Below are positions 1-6,200 of a stretch of 9,721 bases of DNA, piece by piece (the first letter of the stretch is position 1; each line of letters opens with the position of its first letter). The notes under the pieces are model-generated. The model did not search any database. It was not told where the DNA came from and was given only the letters and a program-made list of their open reading frames with translations. A program made the translations under genes and the position numbers. This stretch comes from Fidelibacterota bacterium (GTDB lineage Bacteria > Fidelibacterota > Fidelibacteria > Fidelibacterales > Fidelibacteraceae): assembly GCA_030629925.1 (NCBI GenBank), contig DAOVOB010000027.1:1-9721 (forward strand). The letters are read 5' to 3'.

Positions 1-975
1 AAAAGAGATCAAAGCAAAAATATATAATCCTTGTTGATAGAGTAATCCGCTGAGTATTCCCGAAACAAAACCAATTAATAAGGTCAAAGTTATAATATTT
101 CGTCTGCTTTTCTGCTCGATCTTTGAGGAAGAACGGGAAGCGAGGGAAGTGATGATATAAATGGTAAAATAGAAAATTCCGATGGTCAATCCATTCTGCT
201 GATCTCGTTCGGTATTATGAATGAGCGGGATCAGGATCGCAACTTGCAACATCAATGGTTGGATGTAATCTTTGATCGCTTTCAGATAGGCAGAATGTAA
301 AGCAGAGTGTGAAATAAGTTTAATAACACGAACATCTTTTATGACAGAGAAAAAGGATTTGAATGTCGAGCGAAGAGCAGCCTTTTTCGATTGTTTCCGG
401 ATCTGGTCGAGTTCCTTGGGATAGGAAATGATCAGTATCATATTTAGAATATAGGGGAGAGTAGAGAAAAGAAAAATATCCTGATAATTTCCGCGGGCAA
501 AAAGGATCAATCCAGCGATCAATGATGAAAGAGCTGCGCCTCGTTGTGACCAGCTTCTTGTATGCCCGTAGTAAGCGATCTTTTGATCGGACCAGTTTTG
601 TTGTTTCAGGTAATCCATGATCAATCCTTTGTGCGTGCCGGAACGGAATGCATCTCCTGCACCAAAAAGAATGAACGCCGGAAGAAAAAAGAAAAAGTTG
701 TTCGAAAAATAAAATATCATAAAAGAAGCGATATAAGACAAAAACGAAAAGATCAAAGACTTTCGACGACCAAAGGTATCTGCCAGCATACCGGAAGGGA
801 TCTCAAGAATATTGATACTTATCTCCCTAACTGCATAAAGGATACCGATCTGTGTATATGATAATCCTTGGTCTACTAAAAATAAAATAAAGAAAATATC
901 AAAAAATCTCAAATTCTTCAAGAATCCGTAAGCGGAAAATTTATAGTATTGAAGATTTTTTTTAAATAGTGTCAT
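1..975 (-). CDS. Major facilitator superfamily (MFS) transporter, 3' end beyond window
   Basis: The minus strand is open without a stop for 325 codons from ATG 975-973 to the window edge, so the C-terminal part is missing. The product is strongly hydrophobic with repeated predicted membrane helices. Residues 62-73 (GMLADTFGRRKS) match MFS motif A, the cytoplasmic loop between helices 2 and 3. A charged stretch near residues 185-215 looks like the central loop between the two six-helix halves. The family moves small solutes across the inner membrane, usually by proton-coupled antiport or symport; the substrate cannot be told. The start was chosen because it precedes the first helix and no longer in-frame extension is convincing; the ribosome binding site is weak. 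The gene diverges from the perR-like gene, so peroxide control is possible, but the perR operator lies about 150 bp from this start and no promoter is clear on this strand. Confidence 0.85.
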   Translation of the reverse strand, partial: MTLFKKNLQYYKFSAYGFLKNLRFFDIFFILFLVDQGLSYTQIGILYAVREISINILEIPSGMLADTFGRRKSLIFSFLSYIASFMIFYFSNNFFFFLPAFILFGAGDAFRSGTHKGLIMDYLKQQNWSDQKIAYYGHTRSWSQRGAALSSLIAGLILFARGNYQDIFLFSTLPYILNMILIISYPKELDQIRKQSKKAALRSTFKSFFSVIKDVRVIKLISHSALHSAYLKAIKDYIQPLMLQVAILIPLIHNTERDQQNGLTIGIFYFTIYIITSLASRSSSKIEQKSRRNIITLTLLIGFVSGILSGLLYQQGLYIFALISF

Positions 976-1094
976 AATTGATCTTGTTTTATGAAAGATA
1001 GTGTTTTATTGGGATAAATGAAAAATAATTGATATGAAAATATTTACAGTATCCACGAGATTTTAACATCCTAAAAATAAGATCACTTTTTTTC

Positions 1095-1123
1095 TTGACA
1101 ATTGCTTTAAAAACAACTATACT
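1095..1123 (+). promoter_or_regulatory. Sigma70-type promoter of perR
   Basis: A perfect -35 hexamer TTGACA (1095-1100) and a -10 hexamer TATACT (1118-1123) are separated by 17 bp. Transcription should start near 1130, which leaves about 33 nt of leader before the preferred perR start at 1163. The palindromic operator at 1126-1150 covers the expected start point. Confidence 0.75.
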
Positions 1124-1125
1124 TA

Positions 1126-1150
1126 ATTAGTAATCGGAATGATTACGAAT
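1126..1150. promoter_or_regulatory. Palindromic operator on the perR transcription start (putative PerR/Fur-type box)
   Basis: Perfect 6-bp arms GTAATC (1130-1135) and GATTAC (1141-1146) flank a 5-bp centre. After one mismatched pair, three more base pairs match (ATT 1126-1128 with AAT 1148-1150). Fur-family dimers bind AT-rich dyads of this size. Position immediately 3' of the -10 box suggests steric autorepression by the perR product encoded just downstream. The exact sequence is not the Bacillus PerR consensus, so the cognate regulator is inferred from location. Confidence 0.6.
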
Positions 1151-1162
1151 AAAGGAATAAAG

Positions 1163-1558
1163 ATGAAGTCAGAAACATACCGGAATACCAAACAGCGAAG
1201 CAGGATCTTGGAGATCTTATGCCATACGGATTCACATCCAACGGCCAGCTGGTTGTATGATCAGATGAAACCTGAATTTCCTTCTCTAAGTCTGGGTACG
1301 GTTTACCGCAATCTTGGCATATTGGAAGAACAGGGTTTATTGAAGAAACTGCGTTCCGGTTCTACCTTTGACAGATATGATGCAAATACTTATCCCCATG
1401 CACACTTTTGCTGTACCGAATGTGGATCAATTTATGATATGAGAGATGTTGAGATCCCCGATATGGTCCAAACAGTAAACAAGCAAACACCACATAATGT
1501 CCTTGAAATTAACCTTAGCTATATGGGTATATGTGAAGAGTGTTTGAAGAAGAAGTAG
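1163..1558 (+). CDS. perR: PerR-like peroxide-responsive Fur-family repressor
   Basis: This 131-aa protein has the normal Fur-family length and layout. An N-terminal winged helix (about residues 9-68, with the HPTA and LGTVYRNL recognition motifs) is followed by a metal-binding dimerisation domain. By alignment with Bacillus PerR, all five regulatory metal ligands are present: H25, D73, H79, H81 and D92. The four structural zinc cysteines are C84, C87, C124 and C127. The Asp at position 92 (PerR Asp104), rather than the Glu usual in Fur, is the residue associated with Fe-dependent histidine oxidation and peroxide sensing. ATG 1163 is preferred because AAAGGA lies six bases upstream; the in-frame ATG at 1139 lacks a ribosome binding site and lies inside the operator. 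The peroxiredoxin gene follows on the same strand, which fits a peroxide regulon. PerR is better supported than Fur or Zur, but metal preference is inferred. Confidence 0.88.
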   Translation: MKSETYRNTKQRSRILEILCHTDSHPTASWLYDQMKPEFPSLSLGTVYRNLGILEEQGLLKKLRSGSTFDRYDANTYPHAHFCCTECGSIYDMRDVEIPDMVQTVNKQTPHNVLEINLSYMGICEECLKKK

Positions 1559-1599
1559 AGAGAGAAGCTTCTGTTGTGAGAGAGAGGCTTAAGAAGAGA

Positions 1600-1631
1600 G
1601 TAAGAGGGTAAGAGGGTAAGAGAGTGAGATG
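1600..1631. repeat. Short tandem repeat, GTAAGAGG-like octamers
   Basis: The octamer GTAAGAGG occurs at 1600-1607 and 1608-1615, with diverged units GTAAGAGA at 1616-1623 and GTGAGATG at 1624-1631. It sits in a strongly purine-rich spacer (about 1559-1635, resumed around 1685-1775) dominated by AGAG runs on the plus strand. This looks like slippage-prone non-coding DNA. Open frames on the opposite strand here are low-complexity and not credible genes. Confidence 0.7.
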
Positions 1632-1634
1632 TAG

Positions 1635-1684
1635 GGAACTGGCACCTGTCGTCCGTAGCCTTGGCGTAGGATGATGCCTGTTCC
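1635..1684. repeat. Hairpin element copy A, nested in a 50-bp imperfect palindrome
   Basis: The 26-nt core at 1649-1674 has outer arms TCGTCC and GGATGA (one G-T wobble), two GTA triplets forming a symmetric internal loop, and the tip GCC-TT-GGC. Outside it, GGAAC-T-GGCA (1635-1644) pairs with TGCC-T-GTTCC (1675-1684) apart from a T-T mismatch, with a 4-nt bulge (1645-1648) on the left. The core has the same architecture as the two copies after ssrA at 6149-6174 and 6201-6226. It lies between perR and the peroxiredoxin gene and has no U-run, so it is not a standard terminator. Confidence 0.75.
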
Positions 1685-1707
1685 GGGAGAGAAGAAGAGC
1701 AGAGTAG

Positions 1708-1727
1708 CTGCGCAATGTATTGCGCAG
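1708..1727. repeat. Perfect 9-bp inverted repeat between perR and prx
   Basis: CTGCGCAAT (1708-1716) and ATTGCGCAG (1719-1727) are perfectly complementary around GT. There is no T-run after it, so termination is unlikely. It is 78 bp upstream of the peroxiredoxin start and could be an operator, an RNA hairpin in the leader, or another small repeat. It does not share the GWA internal-loop plan of the other hairpins. Confidence 0.6.
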
Positions 1728-1804
1728 AAAGAGATAGGAAAATAAGAGAGAGCGTACGAGAATGAGAGAACAAAATTACAACTGAACACAAAAAAGGAAA
1801 CAAA

Positions 1805-2488
1805 ATGGAAGAACAAGTAAAAGAAATTTATTCAATGCCGTTGATCGGAGATGACGCTCCGGCATTTACCGCACAAACAACACAAGGAACCATCAATTTC
1901 CCTGAAGATTATAAAGGGAAATGGGTCGTCTTATTCAGTCATCCTGCAGATTTTACACCGGTATGTACAACCGAATTCATGACCTTTGCCAGCATGAAGG
2001 ATGAATTTAAAGCATTGAACACAGAATTGATCGGTCTGTCAATTGACAGTTTATATGCCCATATTGCATGGTTGCGGACCATCAAAGAAAAGATCGAATA
2101 CAAGGGTATGAAAGATGTGGATGTTTCCTTTCCGGTCATTGAAGACTTAAGAATGATCGTTGCCAAAAAATACGGTATGGTACAACCCAATGCCTCTACG
2201 ACTCAGGCAGTCCGTGCTGTCTTTGTTATTGATCCCGAAGCAAAGGTACAAGCAATTATTTATTACCCATTGGCAAATGGTCGTAATATGGACGAGATCA
2301 AACGCCTGATCCTGGCTTTACAGAAATCACGTAAAGACGGTGTTGCAACCCCTGCAAATTGGCAACCGGGTGATGATGTGATCATCCCTCCTCCCGGCTC
2401 ATGCGGTGCTGCCAAAGAACGCGTAGAGTCCAAAGAAGAAGGTAAATATTGTCTGGATTGGTTCATGTGCCTTAAGAAAGACAAATAA
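1805..2488 (+). CDS. Peroxiredoxin of the Prx6/archaeal thioredoxin-peroxidase type
   Basis: The 227-aa cytoplasmic protein reduces hydrogen peroxide and organic peroxides with a reactive cysteine. The thioredoxin-fold AhpC/TSA domain covers about residues 11-160. The active-site signature PADFTPVCTTE gives peroxidatic C54 with the conserved Pro and Thr, and R137 fits the conserved active-site arginine. The C-terminal extension (about 160-227) is typical of the long Prx6-like group. It carries C200, C216 and C222; the six-residue spacing of C216 and C222 matches the two C-terminal cysteines of Aeropyrum-type enzymes, so a 2-Cys mechanism is likely despite Prx6-like sequence. AAGGA lies about seven bases before the ATG. 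The gene follows perR by 246 bp on the same strand, with no clear promoter in between, and ends in a strong terminator. Control by the PerR-like protein is inferred, since no second copy of its operator is seen here. Confidence 0.92.
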   Translation: MEEQVKEIYSMPLIGDDAPAFTAQTTQGTINFPEDYKGKWVVLFSHPADFTPVCTTEFMTFASMKDEFKALNTELIGLSIDSLYAHIAWLRTIKEKIEYKGMKDVDVSFPVIEDLRMIVAKKYGMVQPNASTTQAVRAVFVIDPEAKVQAIIYYPLANGRNMDEIKRLILALQKSRKDGVATPANWQPGDDVIIPPPGSCGAAKERVESKEEGKYCLDWFMCLKKDK

Positions 2489-2514
2489 TATAATATTTTG
2501 TTTTGCTTATTTTG

Positions 2515-2545
2515 AAAAAGGGCCGTCATTGATGGTCCTTTTTTT
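2515..2545 (+). terminator. Rho-independent terminator after the peroxiredoxin gene
   Basis: A long stem pairs GGGCCGTC (2520-2527) with GATGGTCC (2531-2538), including G-U wobbles, around the loop ATT. It is extended by A-T pairs from 2515-2519 and ends in a run of seven T. It lies 27 bp after the stop codon. Confidence 0.88.
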
Positions 2546-2719
2546 GTTTACAATAAAAAATACATAACTGACTTTTAATTTCATTTATTCCGGCGTAAAT
2601 TATCATCTTGTTTTTTGAGATGAGAGAGAAGTATTTATACTAATTCAAGTTAATAATTAATTCTGTACTTATTACAGCTATAGTAGATTTTGTATCAAAA
2701 AAAATATTGGAGTAAAAAA

Positions 2720-5002
2720 ATGAAAAGATTTTTCCTGACACTCATATTATTATTATTCACCTTTGTCCCGCTAAGAGCAAACAGTTCACTGAATTTTGAC
2801 GGTCTTAATGATTACGTGCAATTATCTAATGTGTTAAATATTGGCAGTTCAAGTCATACGGTCGAAGCCTGGGTAAAAGTTCCGGAAGTGGGAACGGGTA
2901 ATTTGAGCAGTGGAGAGAGGGTTGGAATTGTATTGGGTAACTATGGCTCGGGAAATGCTAATGTATCATTTGAAGTTTACTCAGCAGGTCAAGCAAGATA
3001 TTATTGGAATGCCGGTGAAAAGAGTTTTTCCGGAACAAAAGATCTTCGAGACGGTGCATGGCATCATATTGCCTGGGTAAGGGATAAATCAAACAATAAA
3101 ATATCGATCTATATTGACGGCGTCCTTGATGCAGAGGAAAGTGGTGCGGGTACCGATATTACAATAACAGTTAAACATAGGATTGGAAATGATGTGCGAT
3201 CAAGCGGTAATCTATATTTTCATGGGTCGATAGATGAAGTAAGAGTATGGAATATCGCTCGGACAAGAAATCAAATCCGACAGTATATGTGTCAGGATGT
3301 TTCAAGTGAAAGTAATTTGATCGCCTATTACACAATGAGTGATGATACTGGAACCTCGCTGACAGATAATAGTTCGAACACTAATACAGGTACGTTAACG
3401 AATATGGATAACAGTGACTGGGTCAATGATAACCAAATTCCCACCGGTGACGGAAGCAGTACTCCCTATCAAATTAACGGATTGAACCAATTGTACTGGG
3501 CGACTCAAAATTCAAGCGCCTGGGGTAGCGATTTTGAACAAGTAAGCGATATTGTGGCTACTGCTACAGCCGATTGGGATGGTGGTAATGGGTTTTCGCC
3601 CATTGGAACCAGTGCAAATAATTTTGCGGGAACTTATGACGGGAATTCATATTCGATCGATGGATTGACGATCAATCGTGGTTCCACCAATTATTGTGGA
3701 ATGTTCGGACAAATCGAATCAGGCAGTCTAATTTCAAATGTTAATTTAACGGATATGGATATCACCGGTGCCCAAAATACCGGTGGACTTGTTGGCTATA
3801 TAGAGAGTGGTACTGTTAGTAATTGTTCAAGTTCGGGTTCTGTCAATGGAAGTAATTATGTTGGAGGTATTACGGGGCAAATTGCTAATGGAACGATCTC
3901 ATGTTGTAGTTCAATTGCTTCGGTAAGTGGAAGCGGTAACTATGTTGGTGGCATAATAGGTTTTCTTGGTTCAGCGATCGATAATAGTTTTGCACGAGGT
4001 AGCGTAAATGGAAATACTTATGTTGGGGGTTTTGCAGGATATGCATATGGAGGCTCAACCATTGAGGACTGTTACTCAACAGGAAGTGTCACCGGATCCG
4101 GTTCAGTGGGGGGATTTTTAGGATATGCCGCTCCCGAAGATCCTGATCCTGAGTTTGGTGGCCCGGGGGCAACCATTACAGCCTCGTTCTGGGATAGCCA
4201 AAGTTCAGGTCAAGCTACCAGTGCAGCCGGAACAGCAAAAACAACGGCATTAATGAAAACACTCAGTACTTTTACGGACGCCGGTTGGGATTTTGAAATT
4301 GAAACGGCAAACGGTACTGACAATTACTGGGACATGGATGAAAGCGGTAGCGAAAATAACGGTTATCCATTTTTGAGCTGGCAAAACGGTACTGAAACGG
4401 CCCTTCCGGTCGAATTATCGAATTTTATTGCCCAAGAACAGAATGGATCTGTACTTTTACAGTGGATAACTGAGTCTGAAACAGAGAATTCCGGATTCAT
4501 TTTAGAGAAAAGAATATTTGAAGAGCAAAACTGGGAACGAGTGGCTGATTATATATCCAATATGACACTGGCTGGACAAGGTACGTCGACCGAGAGCACC
4601 AATTACGAATACAGGGATAAAAATGTACAACCGGGTTGCACTTACCAATATCGCCTGGGTGATGTGGATTTCAACAATACAATTACCTGGCATGATGCAG
4701 TAGAAATTACAATGGACGGGGAAGTGGCTCAGATCCCGAAAGTGTTCGGACTACAAATGGCGTATCCCAACCCCTTTAATCCAACACTGACTGTACGCTA
4801 TGGATTAACAGAGGAAGCACAAACAACAGTACAGATCTTGAATCTGCGCGGTCAAGTAGTCAGCACTCTAAAAAACACCTTCCAACAAGCGGGCAGTTAT
4901 GAATTGAAATGGCAGGCTGATGCTTTTCCCTCGGGAATTTACTTAATACAATTACAGTCAAGTGATCATCTGGATTTGCGAAAAGTGCTGTTGACGAAAT
5001 AA
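2720..5002 (+). CDS. Secreted LamG / GLUG-repeat protein with T9SS-type C-terminal sorting domain
   Basis: The 760-aa product starts best at ATG 2720, preceded by GGAG at 2709-2712. An in-frame TTG at 2690 lacks such a site and would put a charged stretch before the signal peptide. Residues 1-20 form a Sec signal peptide (MKRFF, hydrophobic core, cleavage after LRA). Residues about 23-195 are a LamG/concanavalin-like domain (SLNFDG, WHHIAWVRD, IDEVRVWNIART). Residues about 325-485 hold six GLUG-like units of some 27 residues, with GGxxG starts near 325, 353, 379, 407, 433 and 462. Residues about 561-670 resemble the FnIII-like module VELSNF...LLQWITESETENSGF. Residues 682-760 are a YPNPFNP sorting domain ending KVLLTK. 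The likely role is cell-surface or secreted binding to glycans or other surfaces; the ligand is unknown. Four cysteines fall in the GLUG region. It is flanked by an upstream terminator, so it is probably transcribed alone or with the next gene. Confidence 0.85.
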   Translation: MKRFFLTLILLLFTFVPLRANSSLNFDGLNDYVQLSNVLNIGSSSHTVEAWVKVPEVGTGNLSSGERVGIVLGNYGSGNANVSFEVYSAGQARYYWNAGEKSFSGTKDLRDGAWHHIAWVRDKSNNKISIYIDGVLDAEESGAGTDITITVKHRIGNDVRSSGNLYFHGSIDEVRVWNIARTRNQIRQYMCQDVSSESNLIAYYTMSDDTGTSLTDNSSNTNTGTLTNMDNSDWVNDNQIPTGDGSSTPYQINGLNQLYWATQNSSAWGSDFEQVSDIVATATADWDGGNGFSPIGTSANNFAGTYDGNSYSIDGLTINRGSTNYCGMFGQIESGSLISNVNLTDMDITGAQNTGGLVGYIESGTVSNCSSSGSVNGSNYVGGITGQIANGTISCCSSIASVSGSGNYVGGIIGFLGSAIDNSFARGSVNGNTYVGGFAGYAYGGSTIEDCYSTGSVTGSGSVGGFLGYAAPEDPDPEFGGPGATITASFWDSQSSGQATSAAGTAKTTALMKTLSTFTDAGWDFEIETANGTDNYWDMDESGSENNGYPFLSWQNGTETALPVELSNFIAQEQNGSVLLQWITESETENSGFILEKRIFEEQNWERVADYISNMTLAGQGTSTESTNYEYRDKNVQPGCTYQYRLGDVDFNNTITWHDAVEITMDGEVAQIPKVFGLQMAYPNPFNPTLTVRYGLTEEAQTTVQILNLRGQVVSTLKNTFQQAGSYELKWQADAFPSGIYLIQLQSSDHLDLRKVLLTK

Positions 5003-5066
5003 AAACTTACTTGATTTTTCATCATAAGATACCTTAACTTTCTTTTACACGGAAAAAAGGGTTTAC

Positions 5067-5606
5067 ATGAAGATCAATTTCAGAACGTTTATATCTATTT
5101 TGCTATTTGGCACCTTATTCTCAGTTGCAATAGGTGTAGCGTTTTTTGGTATGAAAATATTTGATGTAGAAAGTCCGCTGTTCCAATTTGTATCATACGG
5201 TTTCATCGGTTCATTTGCTTTTGCACTTTTCAAAGCTCAGCGATATTATATTTCACTAGTAGTATTGGCCGGGTTATTTATTGGACTATATTATCTGACC
5301 GGAGCGCATTTTCTTGTCTCTCATATCTTTTACTATATGAGCATGCTACTCAGCATCTTTATTTTTTCCCTTTTGATTTTTGATCATCTTAAAACGGCAA
5401 AATTTATTCGACCACTGATTCTTGCAACCATGATCTCCATTTTTTTTGTCAGCAATACCTATTTGCTTTCCTTGATCTACTCGCGAGATATTTCAAGCAC
5501 CATTGCATTCAAGAACATGTTCCTTGGTCTGCTTATTGGCCTTGGTATTGGCATGGGTATTGAGGTGGCGTATGTGTTGGTGAAAAAAGAAGAAGAGAAA
5601 GTATAA
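5067..5606 (+). CDS. Small polytopic membrane protein, function unknown
   Basis: I do not recognise this 179-aa protein. It shows about six hydrophobic segments, roughly residues 8-30, 38-55, 60-78, 83-105, 113-137 and 147-172. A lysine/glutamate-rich tail (KKEEEKV) probably lies in the cytoplasm. The fifth and sixth segments are joined by a short polar loop containing Arg140-Asp141. No catalytic motif is visible. AAAGGG at 5056-5061 gives a good ribosome binding site. It follows the LamG gene by 64 bp without an obvious terminator, so co-transcription is possible. A perfect palindrome starts four bases after its stop codon. Confidence 0.75.
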   Translation: MKINFRTFISILLFGTLFSVAIGVAFFGMKIFDVESPLFQFVSYGFIGSFAFALFKAQRYYISLVVLAGLFIGLYYLTGAHFLVSHIFYYMSMLLSIFIFSLLIFDHLKTAKFIRPLILATMISIFFVSNTYLLSLIYSRDISSTIAFKNMFLGLLIGLGIGMGIEVAYVLVKKEEEKV

Positions 5607-5609
5607 CTC

Positions 5610-5630
5610 AAAAACTTGACTCAAGTTTTT
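5610..5630. promoter_or_regulatory. Palindrome copy 1 (TTGA-C-TCAA core), possible operator
   Basis: Perfect 10-bp arms AAAAACTTGA and TCAAGTTTTT flank a single C at 5620. Nine bp of each arm recur exactly at 5690-5708. It lies just after the membrane-protein stop codon. The stem is too AT-rich to make a strong terminator, although the flanking A and T runs would allow a weak bidirectional one. Confidence 0.55.
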
Positions 5631-5661
5631 ACACCCTAATAAACATTTCTCTTTGATGTAG

Positions 5662-5689
5662 TTTACATTTTATTGGCTTATGGTATATA
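5662..5689 (+). promoter_or_regulatory. Possible promoter between the two palindromes
   Basis: TTTACA (5662-5667), a 16-bp spacer and TATATA (5684-5689) resemble a sigma70 promoter. Palindrome copy 2 begins at the next base and would cover the start point, as a repressor site would. The downstream product would be a short leader or a longer ssrA precursor, since no gene lies before ssrA. Confidence 0.4.
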
Positions 5690-5708
5690 AAAACTTGAGT
5701 CAAGTTTT
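5690..5708. promoter_or_regulatory. Palindrome copy 2 (TTGA-G-TCAA core), possible operator
   Basis: Arms AAAACTTGA and TCAAGTTTT surround a single G at 5699. The arms equal those of copy 1 and only the centre base is exchanged (C to G), so either strand reads as the other copy. The centres are 79 bp apart. Confidence 0.6.
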
Positions 5709-5751
5709 GTGAAAGAAGTAAAAACATCTCTTTTTGTTATATTGCAACTTC

Positions 5752-5780
5752 TTGACTTCTCATGAGTTAAACACTATATT
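5752..5780 (+). promoter_or_regulatory. Sigma70-type promoter of ssrA
   Basis: TTGACT (5752-5757) and TATATT (5775-5780) are 17 bp apart. Transcription would start near 5787, about 12 nt before the mature tmRNA 5' end. The spacer holds the palindrome CTCATGAG (5759-5766), which may be fortuitous. Confidence 0.75.
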
Positions 5781-5798
5781 AATCAGCTTTTTGATATT

Positions 5799-6148
5799 GG
5801 GGGTGTAAAGGTTTCGACAGGGCGGAAAGGTCGAAATGTAAGCGTGTCGTGGTGTTCAGGATCCCACGTAAATCAATCTGAAATTCTTTTTAAATGCAGA
5901 CAATTATGCATACGCTGCTTAATTAATTAGGTAGCCGTCCACCCGCGCTTTGTTTGTGGGTACGGAGTGGACGCCATTTCACAAACTCGCATCATGTTTT
6001 GGTTGCGTACATGATGTTAAAAACTGCGACCTGGTTTGATCTATGCTTGGACCTTGAGGTAGATCGAATAAGAAAGCTCAACGTCCTACGCACGTAGAAA
6101 GCATCTTGGTCTCCGCTTTGGACCCGGGTTCGATTCCCGGCACCTCCA
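5799..6148 (+). ncRNA. ssrA: Transfer-messenger RNA (tmRNA), trans-translation ribosome rescue
   Basis: The 350-nt RNA frees stalled ribosomes and tags the unfinished protein for proteolysis. The acceptor stem pairs GGGGGTG (5799-5805) with CACCTCC (6141-6147), with one G-U pair; A6148 is the discriminator. CCA is not encoded (CT follows). The 5' region carries the conserved AAAGGTTTCGACAGG-like stretch. The T arm is CCGGG (6124-6128), loop TTCGATT, CCCGG (6136-6140). Pseudoknot 1 is visible: CGTGG (5848-5852) with CCACG (5864-5868), and TTCAG (5855-5859) with CTGAA (5878-5882). The resume codon is most likely GCA 5896-5898, 13 nt after pseudoknot 1, giving tag ADNYAYAA and stop TAA 5920-5922. 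The tag is short and ends YAA rather than the usual LAA. A GTCCAC/GTGGAC stem follows the reading frame. A hairpin element starts at the first base after the mature end. Confidence 0.95.
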
Positions 6149-6174
6149 CTAGCCTTCGCCAAGGCTTCGGCTAG
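6149..6174 (-). repeat. Hairpin element copy C, abutting the tmRNA 3' end
   Basis: Read on the minus strand, the 26-nt unit has outer arms CTAGCC and GGCTAG, two GAA triplets as internal loop, and the tip GCC-TT-GGC. On the plus strand these are TTC triplets (6155-6157, 6166-6168) around GCC-AA-GGC. It starts one base after the tmRNA discriminator A6148. An alternative fold AGCCTT (6151-6156) with AAGGCT (6161-6166) is also possible. Confidence 0.75.
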
Positions 6175-6200
6175 CAGGCCGGGGGCTTGAAAGAAGGCTA

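Noticed and set aside
562..861. Plus-strand open frame of 99 codons
   Set aside because: It lies inside the minus-strand MFS transporter, whose frame is continuous and family-like; the plus-strand product is a lysine/arginine-rich low-complexity shadow.
1600..1631. CRISPR-like repeat array
   Set aside because: Units are eight bases, tandem, with no spacers; this is a simple tandem repeat.
1515..1816. Three overlapping minus-strand open frames
   Set aside because: They arise from the purine-rich, stop-poor spacer and give Ser/Leu/Phe-rich low-complexity peptides in several frames at once, with no ribosome binding site or family likeness.
2609..2641. Promoter of the LamG gene (TTGAGA and TATACT at 2636-2641)
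   Set aside because: The best -35 candidate leaves only 15 bp of spacer, too short to claim.
5610..5630. Rho-independent terminator of the membrane-protein gene
   Set aside because: The stem has too few G-C pairs and an identical copy sits at a promoter-like site 79 bp on, so an operator is the better reading; weak termination is not excluded.
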